Shown: piece by piece, positions 8,402 through 16,126 of the stretch
Layout of the letters: every line of letters starts with the position of its first letter
Position numbering within the stretch: position 1 is the stretch's first letter
Assembly: GCF_003667705.1 (NCBI RefSeq)
Contig: NZ_CP033019.1
Span: forward strand, 1,922,001 to 1,986,000
Length of the DNA stretch: 64,000 nt
Source: Janthinobacterium agaricidamnosum
Lineage (GTDB): Bacteria; Pseudomonadota; Gammaproteobacteria; Burkholderiales; Burkholderiaceae_D
Direction: 5' to 3'
Program-made: the position numbers and the translations under genes
Notes under the pieces: model-generated
Database searches by the model: none
What the model was told of the DNA's origin: nothing
What the model saw: only the letters and a program-made list of their open reading frames with translations

Positions 8402-8704
8402 ATGACCTGCCCAGTGTGTAATGCCCAAAATTCAGCCATGAGTGCACGTTGCCTCGAATGTGGAACCATCCTTATACAGGAAGCAATTGCCCGTCCTGAA
8501 GCGTTGCAACAAACCGTGGACAATCTGGATCGGCGCATGTACATCGGCTACGGCGGCTTGGCAGGTTTCGTCGTTGGCATGGGCAGTTGGATGGTTATTT
8601 CTCAGGATGAGGCAGAGGTCAAAGGCTGGCTTTTGATCTCGGTCATGACGGGCGCCGCACTGGGCCGTTTTATTGCATGGCGCAGGCGCAATACGCTTGA
8701 GTAA
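8402..8704 (+). CDS. Zinc-ribbon membrane protein of unknown function
   Basis: 100 residues. The N-terminus has CPVC and CLEC, two CxxC knuckles of a zinc ribbon at about residues 3-6 and 18-21, followed by a charged helix and two membrane segments (about 48-64 and 71-88) ending in a basic RRR tail. It resembles many small bacterial zinc-ribbon membrane proteins with no known role. The ATG at 8402 starts the ribbon directly; a TTG at 8336 would add 22 residues of unlikely sequence. It lies in the same AT-richer patch as the small exported gene at 7719-8087. Confidence 0.6.
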   Translation: MTCPVCNAQNSAMSARCLECGTILIQEAIARPEALQQTVDNLDRRMYIGYGGLAGFVVGMGSWMVISQDEAEVKGWLLISVMTGAALGRFIAWRRRNTLE

Positions 8705-8757
8705 ATTCGAGCGAACTACCTGCGGCTGTTCTTGACGGGTAGCGGCGATGTCGTGAA

Positions 8758-8835
8758 ACGTAATAAGCAAACGTAAGAAGCAAACGTAAGAAGCAAACGT
8801 AAGAAGCAAACGTAAGAAGCAAACGTAAGAAGCAA
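8758..8835. repeat. 13-bp tandem repeat, six copies
   Basis: The unit ACGTAAGAAGCAA is repeated without gaps. The last five copies (8771-8835) are identical; the first (8758-8770) differs by one base. Because 13 is not a multiple of three it cannot be a coding repeat. It follows the zinc-ribbon gene by 53 bases and ends 18 bases before the palindromic element at 8854. A variable-number locus is likely. Confidence 0.9.
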
Positions 8836-8853
8836 ACGGCTTGTCGGCAATTT

Positions 8854-9017
8854 CTAAGTAATCCTCGGGAAATTAGTGTGAATTTATGACGAACAGAACC
8901 GGATGCTGTGCAAGGCGCTCGCTGCGACGCAGTGCGGGCACTGCTAGCAGTGAGCAACGCCGCAGAGCGCCGGTTATGGCAGTCAGAAATCACAATAATT
9001 TATTGGGGGTTACTTAG
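8854..9017. mobile_element. MITE-like element of 164 bp with imperfect terminal inverted repeats
   Basis: The left end CTAAGTAATCC and following sequence (8854-8890) are matched in reverse complement by the right end (8982-9017, CTAAGTAACCC on the minus strand); about 28 of 36 positions agree. Inside, GGCGCTC near 8914 and GAGCGCC near 8965 form a further GC-rich stem, so the element is one long interrupted palindrome. It has no room for a transposase. No target duplication is evident. This is the usual look of a non-autonomous element moved by a transposase elsewhere. Confidence 0.6.
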
Positions 9018-9025
9018 CGCGTCGG

Positions 9026-9123
9026 CATGGTCCTCCTGATCAGACACGGCGTTCGCTGTTCATGCGGACGACGCTGCGCCATTCGCTGCCCCAGGTCAAT
9101 TCCTCGCAAACTGCCGCGTCAAA
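9026..9123 (-). pseudogene. Possible gene remnant cut off at the MITE-like element
   Basis: On the minus strand a 27-codon open tail ending WRSVVRMNSERRV and a stop codon looks like a protein C-terminus, but an in-frame stop lies just upstream of it. Directly after its stop come AGGAGGA and an ATG (9028) whose frame meets TAA after four codons, exactly where the element's right end begins. This fits an old operon of two genes truncated by the insertion. I cannot name either gene. Apart from this, 8705-9227 holds only the tandem array and the element. Confidence 0.3.
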
Positions 9124-9227
9124 TTAACGTGCCCTTCCCGTCATGATGGAATACAATTCCTGCGTGGCAGCCAGCTTGCCTGGCAAGGCCGGGCACGGCG
9201 CCTTTGACCTCGGAAAGATGTTGGCTT

Positions 9228-10121
9228 ATGACTCTGCAGTTCCCCCAGCGAACGGCGCCGTGTGCGCCATCCACGCTCCGTATTTCACGCAAGCCCCTCG
9301 TTTCCCTGTTCGTCCTGACGTTGTCGTCTCTGCTGGGCACGGCGCCCGTCATGGCGGCCGCGCCTGCCAGCGGCAGCGTCATGCTGGAAGAACTGACCAG
9401 CACGGAGTTGCGCAGCCGTATCGAGCACGGCGCCACCACCGTGCTCGTGCCGATCGGCGGCGTTGAGCAGAGCGGGCCGTATATCGCACTGGGCAAGCAC
9501 AATGTGCGCGCCGGCTTGCTGGCGCGCCAGATCGCACAGCAGCTGGGTAACACCATCGTCGCCCCCGTCGTGTCCTACGTGCCGGAAGGCGCGATTTCGC
9601 CGCCGGCCGGCCACATGCGCTTTGCCGGCACGATTTCGATACCGCCGGCCGCCTTCGAAGCCGTGCTGGAAGGGGCCGCCGCCAGCCTGCGCCAGCATGG
9701 CTTCCGCGACATCATTTTCCTTGGCGATCACGGTGGTTACCAGAAGAACGAGCAGAACGTGGCGAATAAACTCAACCGCGCCTGGGGCAAGACACCCGCG
9801 GGCAAGGAAGCGCGCGCCTACGCCTTGCTCGATTACTATGACATCACGCAATCGGCCTATATTGCCGAACTGCAGAAGCGCGGCCACAGCAGCGCCGAGA
9901 TCGGCCTGCACGCGGGCTTGGCGGACGCGGCCTTGATGCTGGCGACGGACCCGTCGCTCGTGCGCAGCGAGGCCATGGCGCACGGGGCGAAGCCGGGTGT
10001 GGCGGACGGCGTGCGCGGCGACGCGACGCGGGCAACAAAGGAGCTGGGCCAGATCGGTATCAAACTGCAGGTGGACACCTCGGTGGCTGCCATCAAGCAA
10101 TTGCTGCAACGAAATAAGTAA
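9228..10121 (+). CDS. Exported creatininase-family protein
   Basis: 297 residues. The first 40 or so contain a signal peptide (hydrophobic LVSLFVLTLSSLLG then APVMAAA), placing it outside the cytoplasm, unusual for this family of metal-dependent amidohydrolases. The metal-site region reads GGVEQSGPYIALGKHN, where classical creatininase has EQHGP and GxD: one His is Ser and the Asp is His. A later GDHGGYQ corresponds to the second His ligand. Substrate is therefore open. The ATG at 9228 has GGAAAG ten bases before it. It begins a likely operon with a YncE-type propeller (57 bp on) and a PPOX flavoprotein. Confidence 0.8.
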   Translation: MTLQFPQRTAPCAPSTLRISRKPLVSLFVLTLSSLLGTAPVMAAAPASGSVMLEELTSTELRSRIEHGATTVLVPIGGVEQSGPYIALGKHNVRAGLLARQIAQQLGNTIVAPVVSYVPEGAISPPAGHMRFAGTISIPPAAFEAVLEGAAASLRQHGFRDIIFLGDHGGYQKNEQNVANKLNRAWGKTPAGKEARAYALLDYYDITQSAYIAELQKRGHSSAEIGLHAGLADAALMLATDPSLVRSEAMAHGAKPGVADGVRGDATRATKELGQIGIKLQVDTSVAAIKQLLQRNK

Positions 10122-10178
10122 ATCTTCCGCTGGAAGTGCTGAACTTCCGGCTTTTGCAACGAAACGACGCGAAAACAC

Positions 10179-11456
10179 ATGAAAAAATCTCAACGACGCA
10201 CCATCGTCACCTTGTCCGCCCTGGCTGCCGCACTGGCCGGCCTGGGCGTGGCCAGCCAGGTCATCGGCGCCAGCACGCCGGCCCCGGCCGCTGTCGCCGC
10301 GGCGCCGGCGGCCGCCTATTCGCCGCTGCCGGGCATGCCGCCGCTGGTGGACCCGAAAAACGTGTACGGCAGCATCGCCAGCAGCAATATGAGCCCCGTC
10401 GTCAAGGATCACCTGCGCCGCGTCTACGTGCCTAATTTGCGCTCGAACGACGTGTACGTGATCGACCAGGACAGCCTGAAAGTGGTCGACAAGTTCAAGG
10501 TCGGCAGCGGCCCGCAGCACGTCGTGCCGTCGTGGGACTTGCGCACCCTGTGGGTGGCGAACAATGCCGAGCGCACGGACAAGGGCAGCCTGACGCCGGT
10601 CGACCCCTTGACGGGCAAGCCGGGCAAGGAAGTGCCCGTCGATGATCCCTACAATATGTATTTCACGCCGGACGGCAAGTCGGCCATCGTCGTGGCCGAA
10701 GCGCGCCACCGCCTCGATTTCCGCGATCCGAAAACCATGGCGGTGCAGTATTCGATCGACACGCCCCAGTGCGGCGGCATCAACCATGCGGATTTCTCGA
10801 ATGACGGCCGCTACGCCATGTTCACCTGCGAATTTGACGGCACCATCGCCAAGATCGACCTGGTGGGCCGCAAGGTCGACGGCTACCTGAAATTGCAGAT
10901 GCCGGCCAAGCGCTTTGCCGAGTCCGGCCCCGTGGGCGGCCCCGCGAATGAAATCTGCAGCGTCAAGAAGGGCATGCCGCAAGACATACGCATCTCGCCG
11001 GACGGCAAGAAATTCTTTATCGCCGACATGGACGCCGACGGCGTGCACATCGTCGATGGCGCCACCCTGAAGGAAATCGGCTTCATCCAGACGGGCGTGG
11101 GTGCGCACGGCCTGTATCCTAGCCGCGATGGTAAAAAGCTGTACGTGGCCAACCGCGGCACGCACCGCATCCACGGCAAGCCGAAGGGCAAGGGCAGCGT
11201 CAGCGTGATCGATTTCGCCACGGAAAAAGTCGTGTCGAACTGGCCGATTCCCGGCGGCGGCAGCCCCGACATGGGCAATGTGAGCGCCGACGGCAAGTAT
11301 CTGTGGCTGTCCGGCCGTTTTGACGACGTGGTGTACCGCATCGATACGAACAGCGGCGACGTGTCCAAAGTGAAAGTCGGCCAGGAACCGCACGGTCTGA
11401 CCGTCTGGCCGCAGCCGGGCCGCTATTCGCTGGGCCATACGGGCAATCTGCGCTAA
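10179..11456 (+). CDS. YncE/YVTN-type beta-propeller protein, exported
   Basis: 425 residues. An N-terminal hydrophobic segment (about 8-30, ending near ASQVIGAS) is a signal peptide or anchor, followed by an alanine/proline linker and a seven-bladed propeller from about residue 80. Blade repeats are visible as VYVIDQDSLKVVD, VHIVDGATLKEIG and VSVIDFATEKVVS, each followed by SPDGK-like turns. No CxxCH heme motif is present, so it is not a cytochrome cd1. Such proteins bind partners or ligands in the periplasm. It lies between the exported creatininase and the PPOX gene (11 bp gap), so the three are probably co-transcribed. Function unknown. Confidence 0.82.
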   Translation: MKKSQRRTIVTLSALAAALAGLGVASQVIGASTPAPAAVAAAPAAAYSPLPGMPPLVDPKNVYGSIASSNMSPVVKDHLRRVYVPNLRSNDVYVIDQDSLKVVDKFKVGSGPQHVVPSWDLRTLWVANNAERTDKGSLTPVDPLTGKPGKEVPVDDPYNMYFTPDGKSAIVVAEARHRLDFRDPKTMAVQYSIDTPQCGGINHADFSNDGRYAMFTCEFDGTIAKIDLVGRKVDGYLKLQMPAKRFAESGPVGGPANEICSVKKGMPQDIRISPDGKKFFIADMDADGVHIVDGATLKEIGFIQTGVGAHGLYPSRDGKKLYVANRGTHRIHGKPKGKGSVSVIDFATEKVVSNWPIPGGGSPDMGNVSADGKYLWLSGRFDDVVYRIDTNSGDVSKVKVGQEPHGLTVWPQPGRYSLGHTGNLR

Positions 11457-11467
11457 GCGGGGGGCGC

Positions 11468-12073
11468 ATGGAAATCGATTCGCTGGAGCAACTGCGCGCG
11501 CATTATCCGCCCGCGCAGGGGCGGGCGCTGAGCAAGCAGCTCGACCACCTCGACCCGCATTGCATCGCCTTCATCGGGCTGTCGCCGTTCGTCGTGCTGG
11601 CCACGGGCGGGGCTGGCGGCCAGCTCGACGCCTCGCCACGCGGCGGCGCGCCCGGTTTCGTGCATGTGCTCGATGCCCATACCCTGCTGCTGCCCGATGC
11701 CAAGGGCAATAACCGCCTGGACAGTTTCAGCAATATTGCCGAGATGGGCAGGGCGGGACTGCTGTTCATGATTCCCGGCGTCGATGAAACCTTGCGCGTG
11801 AATGGCGAGGCCAGTCTCAGCGACGATGCGGCGCTGCTGGCGTATTTTGCCGGCGAGCGCAACCCGCCGCGCCTGGTCATGCGCCTGCGCGTGGCCGAAG
11901 CTTATCTGCACTGCGCCAAGGCCCTGATGCGTGCGCGCCTGTGGGATAGCACGGCTCAGGTCGAACGCTCCGTCCTGCCGACGATGGGCCGGATGATCGG
12001 GGACCAGACGGGAAGTATCGGCCCGCTGGAAACACAGGAGCAGATGCTTGCCCGCTACGCGCAGGATCTGTAG
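11468..12073 (+). CDS. Pyridoxamine 5'-phosphate oxidase-family flavoprotein
   Basis: 201 residues of the split-barrel PPOX fold. The phrase DASPRGGAPGFV followed by LLLPDAKGNNRLDSFSNI and GLLFMIPG is the signature of the MSMEG_1061-like FMN-dependent subgroup: the Asp-Ser-Pro-Arg stretch and NNRLDS bind the flavin phosphate. No signal peptide, so it is cytoplasmic, in contrast to the two exported proteins encoded upstream. The gap to the propeller gene is only 11 bases, supporting one transcript. Members are thought to reduce or detoxify small molecules; the substrate here is unknown. Confidence 0.85.
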   Translation: MEIDSLEQLRAHYPPAQGRALSKQLDHLDPHCIAFIGLSPFVVLATGGAGGQLDASPRGGAPGFVHVLDAHTLLLPDAKGNNRLDSFSNIAEMGRAGLLFMIPGVDETLRVNGEASLSDDAALLAYFAGERNPPRLVMRLRVAEAYLHCAKALMRARLWDSTAQVERSVLPTMGRMIGDQTGSIGPLETQEQMLARYAQDL

Positions 12074-12144
12074 CTTTGCTTGCTTAAAAGGCAATGCTGG
12101 CGCATACTGCGCTTCCTTTCCCACTACCTGCAAGGAGCGCCATC

Positions 12145-12516
12145 ATGATTCTTGATCACATCGGTTTGACTGTCAGCGATGCACAGGCCAGCAAGGCTTT
12201 CTTTTCCGCCGCCCTGGCGCCTCTGGGCGTCTCGGTGGTGATGGAAGAGCAGGGCTGGGTTGGCATGGGCAAGGATGGCAAGCCCGATTTCTGGTTCGGC
12301 GTGGGCGGCGCGGCGCATGCCGGCATGCATCTCGCCTTCGCGGCCGACAACCGCGCCCAGGTGGACGCGTTCTACAAGGCCGCGCTGGAAGCGGGCGGCA
12401 AGGACAATGGCGCGCCCGGCATCCGCGCCATCTATCACCCGAATTACTATGGCGCTTTCGTGCTGGGGCCCGATGGCCATAATGTCGAAGCCGTCTGCCA
12501 CCGTCCCGAGCCTTGA
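12145..12516 (+). CDS. VOC-family (glyoxalase/dioxygenase fold) protein
   Basis: 123 residues with the paired beta-alpha-beta units of the vicinal oxygen chelate fold: MILDHIGLTVSDAQASKAFF at the N-terminus with the first potential metal His5, and YHPNYYGAFVLGPDGHNVEAV near the end, a standard VOC C-terminal strand with a glutamate ligand. Members include glyoxalases, fosfomycin/bleomycin-binding proteins and dioxygenases; this subgroup (DGHNVEAVCH ending) is common but uncharacterised. AAGGAG stands eight bases before the ATG. A paralogue of similar size is at 59501-59893. Confidence 0.85.
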   Translation: MILDHIGLTVSDAQASKAFFSAALAPLGVSVVMEEQGWVGMGKDGKPDFWFGVGGAAHAGMHLAFAADNRAQVDAFYKAALEAGGKDNGAPGIRAIYHPNYYGAFVLGPDGHNVEAVCHRPEP

Positions 12517-12543
12517 TGCCGGGCATTACCTGAAGAGAGCAGC

Positions 12544-12879
12544 ATGAAGCACAGCGCCACCCTGTTTGCCGATGATGCCGGCCGCTATGCCTACGTCAAA
12601 GCGGGTTTCTCCTGGCCGGCCCTGTTCCTGGGTTCGTTCTGGGCGGTCGCCAAGCGCCGCTGGTGGCTGGTGCTGCTCATGTTGGCAATGGATGTGTGCC
12701 TGTGGTTTGGCAGCCATCTCGCCACCGAAATGCGCATCGGCCCGATGATGCTGCTGATGGCCGGCGCGGAACTCAGTTACCTGCTGGCGCGCGGCTGGTA
12801 CGGCAACCGCTGGCTGGAAGCGTCGCTGCGCAGCCATGGCTACAAGCCCGTCGTGCCGGGCACGGGCGCCGCTGGCTGA
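12544..12879 (+). CDS. DUF2628-family small membrane protein
   Basis: 111 residues. A tyrosine-rich N-terminus (about AGRYAYVKAGFSWPALF) precedes two or three membrane segments around residues 25-80, followed by RGWYGNRWLEASLRSHGY, the conserved end of DUF2628 proteins. The family sits in the inner membrane, function unknown. It is 27 bases after the VOC gene with an AGAGAGC site and may share its transcript. The 279 bases that follow, up to the phasin gene, hold no gene and probably carry the phasin promoter. Confidence 0.8.
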   Translation: MKHSATLFADDAGRYAYVKAGFSWPALFLGSFWAVAKRRWWLVLLMLAMDVCLWFGSHLATEMRIGPMMLLMAGAELSYLLARGWYGNRWLEASLRSHGYKPVVPGTGAAG

Positions 12880-13158
12880 GCTTGCCTGACACAGATTTCC
12901 CTTTCCGTTACTGACGTTTGCCAAGAGCAAGCCGTCCAGCCCAAACTTTTTGCGCAGCCTAGCGCACCTTTGATCCAGATCATGCCTCACCTGCGGTGCT
13001 CACGTAGCCTTGGGACTCGCGTTGCAAAGCATCTTCCCACCAATCGGATATGTTTTTTCGCGTTTCGTGGCGTAGCCCGGCTGTCTGTCTCACCGTTCGA
13101 CAGCCGGTGGTGTCGCCATCTGTTTATGTCCACCCAACCGCTATTAATGAGGAACTCC

Positions 13159-13797
13159 ATGTATCCATATTCCCGTAGTGTTACCCCCGCCGCCAAAAAT
13201 CACCTGGAAGCGCAGCTGGCTTTCTTCAATGGCCTGTCGAAGTCGCTGTTTCAATCGATGCAGCATTTCAGTGACCTGAACATGCAACTGGCGCAAGGCT
13301 TGCTGGAAGAAAGCACGGTCACCAGCCAGAACCTGTTGACGGTCGAGCGCGCCGAAGATGTATTCCAGGTGGCCGCCGCCTCGGGCCAGCCAGCCGCCGA
13401 GCAACTGCGCAAGTATCAGCAACAGGTGTCGCGCCTGGCTGCCGATACGCAGGTCGAACTGGCCAATGTGGCAGAGCGTCATGTGAATGAAACGAGCCGT
13501 ACCGCCAAGGCCCTGGCTGAAGAAGTGGCCCGCACCGCTTCGGAAGAAACGGAGAAAAACGTGCGCAAGCAGCAGGAAGCGATGCAGCGCATGGCCGAAC
13601 CGTTCCAGGCCTATCAGCAAAACGGCGCTAACCGCGACCAGCAGCGCGGTGCGCAAAGCCGTGACGGTCAAAGCCTGCAAAGCGCCAGCCACCAGGGCAG
13701 CCAGCAGTCGTCCGGCAGCGAAAGCTCGGCCAGCGGCAGCGCATCGCAAGCGGGCTCCGCTCAAAGCAAGAGCAGCAGCGCCAGCCGTAAAGAGTAA
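13159..13797 (+). CDS. Phasin (polyhydroxyalkanoate granule-coating protein)
   Basis: 212 residues of the phasin_2 family, amphipathic helical proteins that coat PHA storage granules in the cytoplasm. Residues about 15-150 are helical with the family pattern (HLEAQLAFFNGLSKSLFQSMQHF near the start, then long coiled stretches). Residues from about 150 to the end are a low-complexity Gln/Ser/Gly tail with a basic end (SRKE). The ATG has TGAGGA six bases upstream; a further in-frame ATG upstream adds non-phasin sequence. A terminator follows at 13894. No phaC, phaA or phaB gene is in the window. Confidence 0.88.
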   Translation: MYPYSRSVTPAAKNHLEAQLAFFNGLSKSLFQSMQHFSDLNMQLAQGLLEESTVTSQNLLTVERAEDVFQVAAASGQPAAEQLRKYQQQVSRLAADTQVELANVAERHVNETSRTAKALAEEVARTASEETEKNVRKQQEAMQRMAEPFQAYQQNGANRDQQRGAQSRDGQSLQSASHQGSQQSSGSESSASGSASQAGSAQSKSSSASRKE

Positions 13798-13893
13798 GTA
13801 CGAAGCTGCTTGCAGCTGAGCCGCATCGCGAGGGCCGAGCCTTGCTCTGCGGCCAGCCGGCACGCGGCATTGTGCGTATTGGTTTGGGCAGAG

Positions 13894-13922
13894 CGCCCGC
13901 CCTTCACGGGGCGGGCGTTTTG
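13894..13922 (+). terminator. Rho-independent terminator of the phasin gene
   Basis: CGCCCGCCC (13894-13902) pairs with GGGCGGGCG (13909-13917) around a six-base loop, followed by TTTTG. The stop codon of the convergent hydrolase gene (13904-13906) lies in the loop, so the hairpin is also the 3' end of that gene. Confidence 0.85.
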
Positions 13923-14926
13923 TCGTATGCGTGCAGCTCCGGGGCTGGCGTGCCTGAGCCAGGTGAGCGGGGCGGCAAGGCTGGGCCTGCCGGCGAGCCG
14001 GTATCTGACAAGACTGCGGGCAAGACCGCTGACGAGACCGCGTTGCCGGCGCCACTGTTCGCATCGATGAAGGCGCTGACGGCGTCCAGCGTGGGCGCCA
14101 GCCTGCGCAACGGGGCGGCCAGCGTGGCGACCAGGGTGGCGTGGCCCACATGGTCGAAATAGGTTTCCGTCACGGACCGGTGCAGCGCGCGCAAGGCACT
14201 GGCCAGGCCGCCTGTGTTGCGTTGTGGATCGACCAGCTTGTCCTTGCCGGGCTTTGGAGCGATCAGCAGGGCGGGAGGGGCGTCGGCCGTCACGTGGTGA
14301 ATGGGCTGCGAAGCGGCGGGCGTGTCCGGGTAAAAGAACACGGGCCGGGTGATGGTGTTTTCGATCGGCAGGAAATCATAGGGGCCGGCCAGGCCTATCC
14401 AGCCCCGCAAGTCGTGCGGACGCATGCCATGGCGCGCCAGCAGGCTGGCGTCGAGCGCCAGCATGGCCGCATTGTAGGCGCCGGCGCTATGGCCCATGAC
14501 AAACAAACGCGTCGGGTCGCCGCCATGGCGGCTCGATTCCATCGCGGCCCAGGCCACGGCGCGGGCCGCATCCTGCAATATCTCGGGGTAGTGCACGTCC
14601 GGATACAGCCGGTAGTCGGCGATCACGGCCAGGTAGCCGCGCGCCGCGAGCGCGTGGCCGACGAAGGCATAGTCGGCGCGCTCGCCCGTCGTCCAGTTGC
14701 CGCCGTAAAAGAACACCACCACGGGAACGGGGCCCGTGCGGGTCTTGGGCGCGTACACATCGAGTTTCTGCCGTGGCAGGGGGCCGTAGGCCAGGCCGCG
14801 CGTCACTTGCGAGGTGCTGCCGGATGACAAGGCATTGATGGCGGTCAAGGGCGAACAGGCAGCCAGGCCGGCAGCGAGCGGGATGGCCGCCAGCAAACCG
14901 AGCAGGGTGGTGCGCAGGATCGTCAT
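13904..14926 (-). CDS. Lipoprotein alpha/beta hydrolase (esterase/lipase-like)
   Basis: 340 residues. An N-terminal signal ends in a lipobox (GLAAC, Cys about residue 24), so the protein is lipid-anchored. The hydrolase domain has an oxyanion segment FFYGGNW, the nucleophile elbow GHSAG (Ser in VMGHSAGAY) and a C-terminal catalytic His in DHVGHATL. This is the BD-FAE/carboxylesterase-like group. The last 50 or so residues form a Ser/Pro/Gly-rich tail not needed for the fold. The start is the ATG that begins the signal peptide; an upstream in-frame ATG is not preceded by one. It converges on the phasin gene and shares its terminator hairpin. Confidence 0.82.
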   Translation of the reverse strand: MTILRTTLLGLLAAIPLAAGLAACSPLTAINALSSGSTSQVTRGLAYGPLPRQKLDVYAPKTRTGPVPVVVFFYGGNWTTGERADYAFVGHALAARGYLAVIADYRLYPDVHYPEILQDAARAVAWAAMESSRHGGDPTRLFVMGHSAGAYNAAMLALDASLLARHGMRPHDLRGWIGLAGPYDFLPIENTITRPVFFYPDTPAASQPIHHVTADAPPALLIAPKPGKDKLVDPQRNTGGLASALRALHRSVTETYFDHVGHATLVATLAAPLRRLAPTLDAVSAFIDANSGAGNAVSSAVLPAVLSDTGSPAGPALPPRSPGSGTPAPELHAYDKTPAP

Positions 14927-15031
14927 GCGGGCTCCTGATTCTTGTGGATGATGCTTGCAGTGTAGGCCAGGCTGGGCAGGGCGCACATGGGGATGTTGCT
15001 CTTTATCATAGATAACTGTCGCATGCGTCTA

Positions 15032-15922
15032 TCAATCCTGTAACAGCCATTTGCGCGCCGTGGCGATGACGGCGTCCGACAGGGTGCGCGTGAGGGGGGT
15101 CTGGATATCCCAGGCATGCCAGGTCAGGGGCACGTCGAGCGCCTGTCCGGCCGCCACGTCGACGAGCCGGCCGGCGGCCAGCGCCGTTTCCGCCTGCAGC
15201 AAGGGCACCATGCCATAAGCATAGCCCGCTTCGATGAAGCGTACGAAGTCGCGCGCCGAACCGAGCACATGGTGCGGATAGCGGCCCGTGTAGCCGAGGC
15301 GGTGCTGCAGATAGCGCTCGTGCAGCGCATCCTTGCTGCCAAAGGTGATGGCGGGCGCCTGGCTGACGGCTTCCACCGTAAATCCATGCGGAAACCACTG
15401 CTGCGCGAATGCGGGGGACGCCACGCACAGGTAGCGCATGCCGCCCAGCGGCGTGGCCGTGGTGCCGGCCACCAGGTCGTTGGCGCTGGTGACGCAGGCA
15501 AACACGCGTCCTTCGCGCAGCTGGCTCAGGGTATGGTCCTGGTCGTCGAGGCGGATATCGAGCAGGCAGGACGGCGGCGACAGCAGCGGCCCCAGCGCTT
15601 CCGGGATCCACGTGGCGGCGCTGTCGGCGTTGACGGCGATGGCCAGTGCCGGCAATTGCGTCGTGGGGCCGGGCTGGGCGTCGAGCGCCGCTTCGAGCAG
15701 CTTGACTTGCCGGTAATGGGCGATCAGGCGCTGGCCCGCTTCCGTCGGCAGGGGCGGGTGGCTGCGGATGATCAATAACGTGCCTTCCAGGTTTTCCAGG
15801 GTGCGGATGCGCTGCGACACGGCCGGCTGGCTGATCGCCAGCGCCTGCGCGGCCTTTTCAAAGCTGCCCAGGCCGATCACGGCGTCGAGGGCGGCCAATC
15901 CACGGTAATCGACGACGCGCAT
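15032..15922 (-). CDS. argP: ArgP/LysG-type LysR regulator
   Basis: 296 residues, LysR family, ArgP (IciA/LysG) subgroup. The N-terminal helix-turn-helix (GSFEKAAQALAISQPAVSQRI) is followed by the characteristic RTLENLEGTLLIIRSHPPLPTEAGQRLI; the subgroup normally reads R-(x)-P-x-x-PT-x-x-G here. ArgP activates the basic-amino-acid exporter gene in response to arginine or lysine. It is divergent from exactly such an exporter gene (16127-16732) across an AT-rich 204-bp region, which makes the assignment strong. Confidence 0.9.
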   Translation of the reverse strand: MRVVDYRGLAALDAVIGLGSFEKAAQALAISQPAVSQRIRTLENLEGTLLIIRSHPPLPTEAGQRLIAHYRQVKLLEAALDAQPGPTTQLPALAIAVNADSAATWIPEALGPLLSPPSCLLDIRLDDQDHTLSQLREGRVFACVTSANDLVAGTTATPLGGMRYLCVASPAFAQQWFPHGFTVEAVSQAPAITFGSKDALHERYLQHRLGYTGRYPHHVLGSARDFVRFIEAGYAYGMVPLLQAETALAAGRLVDVAAGQALDVPLTWHAWDIQTPLTRTLSDAVIATARKWLLQD

Positions 15923-16126
15923 AAGTTTCTCTTATATATGTTTAGAATCATTCATTATACTTATATTTACTTTTTCTTTACACTGTTGAAATAGGGTAAC
16001 AACTCCACTCTCCCGCGCGGTCCCCCTGGTACCGCACCACCCTCCACCTACCTCTGATGACTTTGCCGTTGCCGGCAGAGCGTGGGCGGCCGTGCGCGTG
16101 ATGGAAAGCAATGGAAAGGAATCGAT
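15923..16126. promoter_or_regulatory. Divergent argP-argO control region
   Basis: The 204-bp gap is strikingly AT-rich over its first 80 bases (TATATATG, TTATACTTATATT, TTTACACTG), unlike the surrounding GC-rich DNA. ArgP-type regulators bind such AT-rich, bendable DNA with T-N11-A half sites. I cannot fix the exact promoter boxes. Confidence 0.5.

Noticed and set aside
8133..8405. 90-codon plus-strand frame before the zinc-ribbon gene
   Set aside because: No ribosome site, no recognisable features and overlap with the zinc-ribbon gene start; could be real but unsupported.
8758..8835. Tandem array considered as a CRISPR array
   Set aside because: Units are 13 bp and directly adjacent, with no spacers, and no cas genes are nearby.
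9285..11438. Long open frame (over 700 codons) on the minus strand across the creatininase and propeller genes
   Set aside because: It is antisense to two well-supported genes, low in recognisable protein features and rich in His/Arg/Ala, as expected for a shadow frame in GC-rich DNA.
10179..11456. Propeller protein considered as cytochrome cd1 nitrite reductase or NirF-like
   Set aside because: No CxxCH heme motif and no nir genes around; only the propeller fold is supported.
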